In this document: piece by piece, positions 56,177 to 64,000 of the stretch
Layout of the letters: every line of letters begins with the position of its first letter
How positions within the stretch are numbered: the stretch's first letter is position 1
Assembly: GCA_031772625.1 (NCBI GenBank)
Contig: CM062818.1
Coordinates: 1,278,552,277 to 1,278,616,276 of the forward strand
Direction: 5' to 3'
DNA: 64,000 nt
Source of the DNA: Pinus tabuliformis
Lineage: Eukaryota; Streptophyta; Pinopsida; Pinales; Pinaceae
Translations under genes and position numbers: made by a program
Notes under the pieces: model-generated
Told to the model about the DNA's origin: nothing
Seen by the model: the letters and a program-made list of their open reading frames with translations, nothing else
Databases searched by the model: none

Positions 56177-57891
56177 TTATATAATATTTAATTTCGAGTA
56201 TGCATTTCATTTATTTATGTAAACGAAACAGGTACTGAAGGGTCATTGAAATGGTGGAAGGTGGAAAACTAAGAAGGTGAAGATGGGAGGATGAAGAAAT
56301 GGAAAAGAAATGGGCGTTCGGAAGGGAGAAAGCAAGCCGCTGCCAGCAGTGAGCCATTGGTGTAAGCAATTTGTTGCCGTGCTGGCCTTTCGGACGCATC
56401 GTGTCAAGTTACAAAGATCTGACAGAAGTTTTTTTTGCGGGGAATGGGGAGACTAAGGGAATTGCAAAGGGTGACAACAAGACTAGCTAGAGCTATATTG
56501 GGGTGTTGTGGCCATGCGATAACATATTTTCTGATGTTTTTTAGAGGGCATAATTGGTGCAATGCTGTGGCCTTTTTCTGGTCGGTAGCTTTTGAAAAAT
56601 TTGTGTGCTCGGTCTTCGGATTTGTTTGTGGAAGTGCGTTGGGCTTTTTTTTCCTTTGTTCGTTTAAGCGATTTGGGTGGGGGGTTCAGCTAGTGAGGAG
56701 TAGCTACAAGTTGTAAGGTTTGCGTGTGGGAAAGGTTTGGGTGCGTCTGCTCTGGGCGTGCGTTCATTTGCATTGGAGGTAAGGTGTTGTTCCAAGCTTG
56801 AATTTGAAAGTATAAATTTCATTCAAAGAGAGAAACACTTACTAGGGTTGAAAAAATGTTTAAAAGTGTTTAGATTGTTGGTTTTAATATATTGTTTAAA
56901 GATCAGCAATTGTTTCCACTTGGGGTTGGTTCTAGGGTAGGTTGTGTGGGCTACTAGACGCAGCTCTGCAAGTTAGGAAATATTTTAGCGATAAGGAAAC
57001 TTGGCTATATAAAATTATTTCCTGGATGCTCCAAAAGACCAAGGTAGAGAGTGCTTTCACTGGGAAAGAAGAGTTAAAAAAAATCAGAGAAATATTATAC
57101 GGTGTGGGAGAAAAGAAATTAAATGAATAAATAAAAGAACTGGACAATGCATTAAACTGAAATAAAAAGTTCATAAGCATTATGTATTTTTGTCTCTATT
57201 TATGAAGGTGGCCAAAGAAAATACACAGAAAAAGGCAGAGAAGTAAAATAAGAAAAGTGAAAGAAGGAAAACAAATTGGTAGATAGAGTGTTTGATATTT
57301 AAAAAAAAAAAGTGGAAATATGTGCAGATTGGAAGATAGTTGAAAGATGAGAAACCAATGGTGGAAAATTGAAGACAATCAAAATGGGAGAAAGAACTTT
57401 GGCAATAAAATACATATAAGAAGCATTAAAGGAATACTATACCAATTTTACAGAAAAGATGATGGACTCCGTAACTTACTTGAATATCTGAAGAGTATGC
57501 TGAAATTCCTCACACCATCCACCACGGGCACAGGAAATACGAGGACATACACGACTCCTTCAACTCGCTTTACAATCCTGACTTAAGGCGATCTTGGAAC
57601 AAACTGTCCTCAGACAGGCGGCCCAGCAGGCTTCAGAATTAATTCAAATAAAGATGTTACATACCAAGTTATGCCTCAGAGAAGAGCTTTCTAGTCTCTG
57701 GTCTCTTAAAGCACAGATTACACACACTCTTTCACACACATACACTCACTCACTGATGTCTATACATAAACACAAGACTCATACTTATAGATCTAAAACA
57801 TATGAGAATTATTGAAGGTCCTGTCAGACATTACTAGTCCAGACGGTGTCTGTTCAATATTCTCGAGTACAATAATTAAAAAGAAAACGCA
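56177..57891. other. No gene seen
   Basis: Mixed sequence with short open frames only (for example 62 codons at 56942-57130), none with a recognisable motif. A CA-rich patch lies at about 57718-57755. The last part may include the 3' untranslated end of the pararetrovirus, which reads from right to left. Confidence 0.45.
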
Positions 57892-60021
57892 CTACCAAGG
57901 TCCCATCAGACTTCGGTCACTATCATAATCTGAATCGGGATCATGTGCTTTGGATGAGGAAGAAGGAAGCTTTTGGTTTAACCAAGATTGATTTAGCCAT
58001 TTCAAATATTCGTTTTCCCATGTGGGGTCATGTTGCTCTTGAGCATCTTGGTACAGATCTACGAAAATGGTTTCTTTTTCATCGGATACCTTCTCTTTTC
58101 CTTTCGTTGTAGCTGCTTTTTCTTTTGTCGCGACTGTAGAAGATTCTCCTTTTAGTGGTGCCCGTGAAGATTGTCCCGTATCAAACTTTATTGTGTCGGT
58201 CGTAACATAGAGATTCTTTTGCGGGAATATATATTCATTATCAGCTTTGGTCCACCTATTAACATAGGCAAATGGGTCTATCTCTATGTCAAGGAAGGAA
58301 TCCTTTTTGCTTTTACGGAAATCAGGCATTGTCTGAACTGACATTTCCACTCCATCTAATAATTCCCACTTGAAAATTTGGAACATGCTGACAGAGCGTT
58401 CTATGGCGCATTGGATCCACAACTTGCAGTTATGATTGATATTCTCTTGTTGTTGCCACCCTAATTCAAAAATCATTGATGAACATACTTTTGTAGTCAA
58501 TAAGAGATTAATCAAACAAACTACATCATCACTCCAATTTCCGGCCATAACACTAATAGTAATTAATGCCTTTTGATTAATCAACAATTTGATTACTCCA
58601 AATCTTCCTTGAAGTGTCTCTAATGTTCTGATCATAGACAATTTTTCAGGCAACTTGAGGCTATGGAATTCCTTGAGCCAAAGAGTGATCTTCTTGATTT
58701 CTTCACTATTGTTGGCTATCACAGATGCAACAACTCTTTCAGGTCCATATAATTGTGCAAAAGGATTTGGGATAATAGGATTTCTGAACTCTAAGCTCTG
58801 ATAGTCCCATGGTGTTGAGAAAGTTCTCAGATATTGCAATGTCCTTTCAACACATTGAGAAGCTCTAGTTTGTGGCTTCTTTTGGCAACGGCCATCTCTT
58901 ATTTCCCAGTCTGCAAATGGTTCAAACAGTTCATATTGAGGAAATGAATCTGTACCTGCAAAATTCTCATCATTTCTTTGCAGAAATGTAGCATCAAGTT
59001 CTTCGAACAGATCAGGAATTCTTAAAGACTTTAAAAATCTTCCAACCCTTTCTGTCATATTTATTTCATCCAGGTCTAACATTTTAGCAGTAGTATAAAC
59101 AACAAAAGAAAAGTCTATACCTCCAATGATCTGATAATAATTCAGAGTTTGTAACACCTTGATCATGGTTTCAGTATATTCTTTAGACCAGTAATCATCA
59201 AGAGTCTTGAAATAAAGTTTTACCTTCATATTTGGCAGAGGATATACCTTTACCAATTCTTCATCTAGACCCAACAAAACACCAACATTCTTGGACTGCC
59301 AAGCTTGACATCTGTGTATCCATTGGTTTCTTCTCATTCTCAGTCCAATAATCTTTTTAATTTCTTCGACTACATCACCAAGGATTAATTCAAGAATCTG
59401 AAATCTCTTTACAAAAGTTTCAAAGCTATCATCTGCAGGGGTCTTACCGGGAAGAATAAAAATATCAGTTCTTTGGTTATGAACATGGGCTTTGTTCATT
59501 TCTCTGGTAAGAGAGTCGGCAAGAAAATTTGAAATACCTGGAACCCATTCGACATCAAAATCATACATTTGAAACCATATCTGCCATGCCAATAATCTAC
59601 CTCTTGCGAGTTGTTTTGAGATTTTGGCTGATAAGAAATACTTGAAATTCATTGAATCTGTTCTTATCAAAAACTTGGCAGGGGCTAAATATAACTCAAA
59701 TTTCTGTATGCCATTGAAAATGGCCAGAGTTTCCTTTTCTGCTGGAAAATAATTTTTCTGGTGAATAAAAAATTCTCCAGATGCATATGCACATAAAATT
59801 TCTTCTCCCATATCCTCCTTTCTTTCAAAAAGGATGGCTACCCAAAAATTATCGGATGCATCAGTTTGAAGAATAAGAAATCCATTACCTAGCGGTTTGA
59901 GCTCTGGGAGATGTTTGCATTCAACTTTTAACAATTTTGGCTTCTGGTGACCATCCAGAATGCAAATGTCGTCGGATTGGAGCAGTTTTTTCTGACAGTC
60001 TAGGAATGTATTTGTGCACAT
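57892..60021 (-). pseudogene. Pararetroviral RNase H plus long unassigned C-terminal region
   Basis: 709 codons. Residues ~45-175 are RNase H: LQTDASDN (Asp54), PAEKETLA (Glu97), IRTDSMN (Asp122) and FLADSLT (Asp169) give the expected four acidic positions. Residues ~180-709 form an uninterrupted extension I do not recognise. It has mixed alpha/beta-looking sequence in the middle and a Lys/Glu/Ser-rich tail ending DSDYDSDRS. RNase H usually lies near the end of the caulimovirid polyprotein, so ~530 additional codons without a stop are unusual. The first ATG lies just after the frameshift and is not a real start. Confidence 0.75.
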
Positions 60022-60580
60022 AATTTAATATTCCTAGAAATCGCTGAATCATTTTTGTATCATGCAATTGGTCGGGAAATTCAGATAGCTTGGTCAACAC
60101 ATGGGGTTGCATCTGAATTTTTCCATTTACAACATGAATACCCAAGAAATCAATACTATCTTGAAACAGAAGCATTTTTCGTTCTGACAATACAATTCCA
60201 TGTTGTTTCACTTCTTCAAGAAATATCTGTAAATGCTTCAAATGTGATTCAAGATCTTGACTGTGAATCAAAATATCATCAATATATACAACAACAAAAT
60301 CATATTTACTGAAAATATAGTCCATTCACCTTTGGAAGAAAGCTGGAGCATTCTTCAGACCAAATGGGACTACTTTCCATTGGAAGAAACCTGCGGGACA
60401 TGTAAAAGCAGTTTTGTGACGATCTTCTTCTTTGATTTGTATCTGATAATAACCAGATTTCATGTCGAATTTACTGAAGATCTTGTTGTTCTGAATTTTT
60501 TGCATAATTGTTTCCTGGCGGGGCAGAGGATAATTAAAGCCTTTTGTGATAGCATTCAATGGCTTATAGTTAATCACCAT
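59990..60580 (-). pseudogene. Pararetroviral reverse transcriptase
   Basis: Reads MVINYKPLN, FDMKSGYYQIQI and PFGLKNAPAFFQR, then an in-frame TGA at 60326-60328, then continues in the same frame with the active site VVYIDDILIHS, SIDFLGIHV and RFLGILNYVHKYI. RT copies pregenomic RNA into DNA in the cytoplasm in this family. Just upstream (60581-60901) more RT-leading sequence is present in the same frame, with TAG stops near 60690 and at 60902. The frame is lost near 60000-60020. Confidence 0.88.
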
Positions 60581-60901
60581 TCGATCCTTTCCTCTGACTA
60601 TTTCAGAGTGATTTCTTACCAGGAAAGCAGAACAGGAATAATGAGAAGAACTAGGTTCAATCAGCTTGAGATTTAATAGTTCTTCAATCTACTTTTTTAT
60701 TTCTTTTTCATCTGCTGGAGTGCAGGGTATAAGTTTTCCTTTTACCCCATTGTCATGCAGAGTTACTATTTCTTGCTGGGGACTTTCTACACTCCAGAAT
60801 GCTTGAGGATTTTCAAAACAACTTTTCAACAATTCATCATATATAGCCATTTGTTCAGGAGACCAATCAGGATTTCTATTTGCCTTTTGTTTTGGCTTTG
60901 T

Positions 60902-62491
60902 CTAACTCCTTTCTTCATAAATCTGCAATACTTCTTGCCAATCATGTGAAGTATTTTTTGATTTTTTCATACCTGCCTTCTTTTGGTTGTTTTCTCTTCT
61001 GGCTTCTGAGTTAGCCAAAGTCAATCTTGGAACTGAAATTGCTTTCTTTTTTATATTCAAAATGACTTTGTATTCACTAATTATAACGGGCAACACAGAT
61101 TTGATAAACAAAATTCCAAGAAACAAACTTGCAGAGGCATCATAGTGCTGGATTGTAGAAAATTTCACAATACTCCCCCCAACTTTTAAAGAAACATTGT
61201 CAACATAATGAGTGAGATTGACGGAGCCGCCAATGGTCTCAGAAATCAGAATATTTTTCAGAGGCTTCCATAAACCTTTGAATAAAGATGGGCGAGCTAA
61301 ATTATTGGAGCCACCTGTATCAATGAATGCATCCACAGTGATCCATTCTCCTTTTACTTGGACTTCAACAGGAATATAAAGAAGATTGTTTGTTTTAACA
61401 ATCTTTTTGAGAAAAGAGCTTTCATCTGTATTAACAGTTGTGGGAACAGGTAATGATGAAGATGATGAAGAGACTGTCTTTGGATAAGGGCAAAAAGAAT
61501 TCATCGTGGATTGTGGAGGCAGAGAATTTAAAATGGATTGTGAATTCTTAGTACCTTGAGCTGTAGAGAGAGCAGAAACAGAAGAAACTGTCTCATCTGA
61601 AACATCTTCAGAGGTCTCATCAGTATAATCATCTGAGCTATATTCGTCACTGAAATGCAAGTCAGTTTCATTCTCAGATTCAGAACAATCATAGCAGATA
61701 TTCATTTTTTGGCTCGTATCAGGAACTGACTCAGTATCTGACAGAGAAGCATCGGTTAATATGTACACATCTGATACTTCATCTTGCGAATCAACTATAG
61801 ACCAATTATCTACAAAATCATCAATTTCTATACAAGCTTTCAATTTGTTGGATGAGCTTTTAGGACATTTCCGGGCGAAGTGACCTTCTTGTTTACAAAT
61901 AAAACATGCATTGTCTCTTTTTGGTTGCCTGTGCTTTTTCAAATATTTAAATTTTCTGAACGACCTTCTGGGATTAGCTACTCTTTTGGGCCTGTATTTG
62001 CCATACCTTTTGGATTTTCTCTTTTTAAATGGCGTCCATGGTAATACAGAATGACAAACATCAAGACCAGGAGAAAAGTTTTGAGTTGTCTTCTGCCAAC
62101 AGAGATATTTAACTTTTTCTTGACATCTAAATAAGAGATCTATCCAATAAGTTTGTTCGATCTTTTTCCCTTGAACTTCTAGATCTTTCATAATCAAATC
62201 ACCTAAATTACCAGGCAATTTTGAGAGGAATGAAATCTTTTGAGTAGAATCATTGGTAAGATTAGCTTTATAGATCTTAGCCATATAATCATTACCAAAC
62301 TGATCTAAAAACTTTAAATCCTTTAATTCCATTCTTGCAAGATCTGTTATAATCTGCTTCTTCTCATCTGTTGGTTCAGGGACAAATTGAGTTTTGAGTA
62401 GCAATTCTAATGTAGCTAGGCCTGTAGTAGCTACATGCATTCTTTCTTCTTCTGATGGTCCCATCCACCAGTCATAGACAATTCTGGCCAT
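60902..62491 (-). pseudogene. Pararetroviral capsid-like and protease region, 529 codons
   Basis: Residues ~1-190 are a capsid-like domain with a Lys/Arg-rich stretch at ~155-192. A CCHC zinc knuckle follows (Cys196, Cys199, His204, Cys209), the nucleic-acid-binding hallmark of caulimovirid capsids. An acidic Ser/Asp-rich region occupies ~220-310. An aspartic protease (FIDTGGSN, Asp391) has hydrophobic strands to ~480. The ATG directly follows an in-frame TGA that separates it from the movement-protein part, so it is unclear whether this is a native start or exposed by the stop. The region ends at a TAG, beyond which the same frame continues toward RT. Confidence 0.85.
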
Positions 62492-63694
62492 TCATTTTTC
62501 TGCTAAGGCAAAAATAGAGATATTATCTAATCTAGAGACAACTTGCATCTGGTATAAGGCACCAATCCAAACTCTGATAGACTCGGCTGGATTTGAAGAT
62601 TTGTCTAAGTCTAGAACATATCCAGTGGCATTGGCTGCAAACAAGTCTTCTTCAACTCTTGGATACTTAGGCACTTCACGGAATACATGGGCTTTTTGGA
62701 GAGATGGCAGAATAAAGGAAGGGAATTTAGAGGCAGCATTCTCTAAAGTGGCTATCTCACTTTTTGATTTGTTAAAATTTAGTGATTTTGCTGGCTCTAA
62801 TCTGTGTTCAGCTTGGGCGCTAGATTCAGCTTCACTGCCTTCTTGTTTTTCATCTATATCCCAGTAGTTGGGAGTATCCATGGAAATAGAAAATTTTGGA
62901 ACTTTTGATTCTCTCCTTTTCTTTTCTTTCTTCTTTTTCTCCTTTGCTTCTCTTCTTGCTTTTTCTTCTTGCTGTTCATCTTGGAGAAGCTTGAGATTTG
63001 CTAAAATTAATTCAGTCTGGGATCCTAGATCATCCAGAACGTCTTCTGCATGTGCACACCATGTGGTAAGGTAATTACCGATTTGGTAAGTCTGATCTAA
63101 ATCAGTGGTGTTTAATGCATTGTGCTCGATCAAAGGAGCACAATCAGCTCGTGTAGCTGGCTGTTTTGACATAGAAGAGGTGGTGCAAAATTTTGTCTTG
63201 GGAGGCCATTTCCCACCTTTCACAAAATGATGATTTGCATATTGCCATTCGTCAACAGGAGGAAACTGGGTATGAGAAATACGATGCATTTTATTTACAG
63301 CAAGAAACGGTTTAGATTCAGGTATATACAGTTCAGTTGATGACAACTTTGGTTCAGAAAGACTAACTTCTTCAACTGGAGGAAGATTTACGCTTCTTGA
63401 AGATGAGGCTTCAGTAGAAGGTACAGGGATTACATAACGACGTGGCCTGACGATGGGTCGAGGAATCTCTAGTTTTTTAGGAATAATCTTGACGTGACCA
63501 TTGTCAATAGAGACTCTTTTGAGTTTTGACTCAGGCTTACGGTCATCTGCAATCGACTTATATTGAAAATACCAATTACTTGGTAACTCAGTCTGATCAT
63601 ATAGGACACCTTCAACTTGAGCATTGGACAGACCAACAGTAACACAGTCTTTTAAAACAGGTTGTTTAAGTTTATGATGGGCAGTGTTTGTCAA
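62492..63694 (-). pseudogene. Pararetroviral movement-protein end and linker region
   Basis: 400 codons. The start shown is a TTG-coded Leu inside a longer frame, not a translation start. The first residues (LTNTAHHKL) complete the movement-protein-like block that lies upstream to 63900. The rest is a Pro/Ser-rich linker, a very basic stretch of Lys/Glu/Arg repeats (about residues 243-268), and a region leading into the capsid-like domain. It ends with TGA immediately followed by ATG. Confidence 0.7.
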
Positions 63695-64000
63695 TTGGAA
63701 AGAAGCTTGAACCGAAGTAGATAGACGCTCACTATCTTATATCACTTGAAGACCTTGAACTCCTACAAAAGGTTTCCAACAATCTTTAAGATGGGCATCA
63801 TTCAGACTGATTGAGTAATTAGGAAAGATTCTATCATATTGACATCTAATGGACAAATTTTCCAAAATAGTTCCTATTCTTGCATGGTCATAAGTCTAAA
63901 AAAGAAATTTCCATTAAACAGAGTTTTAAAACAGTTAAAGATAAAATAAAAACAATTACATTTAAAAACAATTATGTTAGAGAAGAATACCAAAATTGAT
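63695..64000 (-). pseudogene. Pararetroviral movement-protein block, partial at window edge
   Basis: The minus strand encodes RIGTILENLSIRCQYDRIFPNYSISL and a following GVQGLQV, with an in-frame TAA near 63738, then SERLSTSVQASFQ leading into the 400-codon stretch. This resembles the conserved C-terminal half of caulimovirid movement proteins, which open plasmodesmata for cell-to-cell spread. Beyond ~63900 the sequence is AT-rich and the frame is lost; the N-terminal half is not in the window or has been replaced. Confidence 0.6.

Larger units (their letters stand above)
57892..64000 (-). mobile_element. Endogenous caulimovirid (pararetrovirus), broken, runs off the right edge
   Basis: On the minus strand, movement-protein-like, capsid-like, protease, RT and RNase H regions follow each other in the order of Caulimoviridae with one large polyprotein. 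From the right edge to ~60010 all blocks are in one frame, interrupted by single stop codons. A frameshift near 60000-60020 precedes RNase H. There is no integrase and no LTR pair within the window. The insert is therefore a decayed genomic copy, not a functional virus. No other member of the family is visible nearby. The lineage (petuvirus-, florendovirus- or gymnosperm-type) cannot be settled without alignment. Confidence 0.88.

Overview
This window looks like transposon-dense nuclear DNA from a seed plant. I found no intact host gene, rRNA or tRNA gene. The contents are plant-type Ty1/copia and Ty3/gypsy LTR elements with initiator-Met tRNA primer sites, a plant L1-type LINE tail, and an endogenous caulimovirid (plant pararetrovirus). 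An inverted structure at 43.8-44.5 kb carries hammerhead-ribozyme-like cores of the sort known from Penelope-like elements. Among plants, Penelope-like elements are best known to me from conifers, so a gymnosperm is my best guess. That is inference; the family-level sequence features only establish a vascular plant.

Layout. 1-5.9 kb: gene-free DNA, a ~660 bp fold-back hairpin (1561-2217) and the first copy of a dispersed ~2.7 kb repeat (2495-5150). 5925-9402: a Ty3/gypsy element with a perfect TTTAT target duplication that has lost RT, RNase H and most of integrase. 10798-16794: a structurally complete, minus-strand Ty1/copia element with an uninterrupted 1347-codon gag-pol and LTRs that look identical by eye. 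It is the only element here likely to be very young. 18278-21886: a decayed minus-strand gypsy pol, cut by a gag/protease-only LTR element (21887-24778). 25380-28618: the 3' end of another gypsy element and its long LTR, which is the second copy of the dispersed repeat.

28619-42832 is a three-level nest. An old copia element sits in that long LTR, and its gag is split by a younger Sirevirus-like copia (29723-38595) with 1.55 kb LTRs, multiplied polypurine tracts and LTR palindromes. Next come minisatellites (42.8-43.7 kb), the ribozyme-bearing inverted structure (43746-44538), a 5'-truncated LINE (to 45920) and AT-rich DNA.

47146-56176 is bracketed by a 129 bp direct repeat. It holds a ~2.45 kb unit in three tandem copies. 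Each unit carries, in opposite orientations, what looks like the first exon of a ZPR1-type zinc-finger gene and a fragment of an unrecognised reading frame. 57892-64000 is a minus-strand endogenous pararetrovirus whose movement, capsid, protease, RT and RNase H regions lie in one broken frame. It runs off the right edge and has a ~530-residue unassigned extension after RNase H.

The genes do not form a cellular pathway. The window records successive insertions, internal deletions, local tandem duplications and decay. All coordinates, frames and repeat pairings were read by eye; family assignments rest on motifs recognised in the translations.
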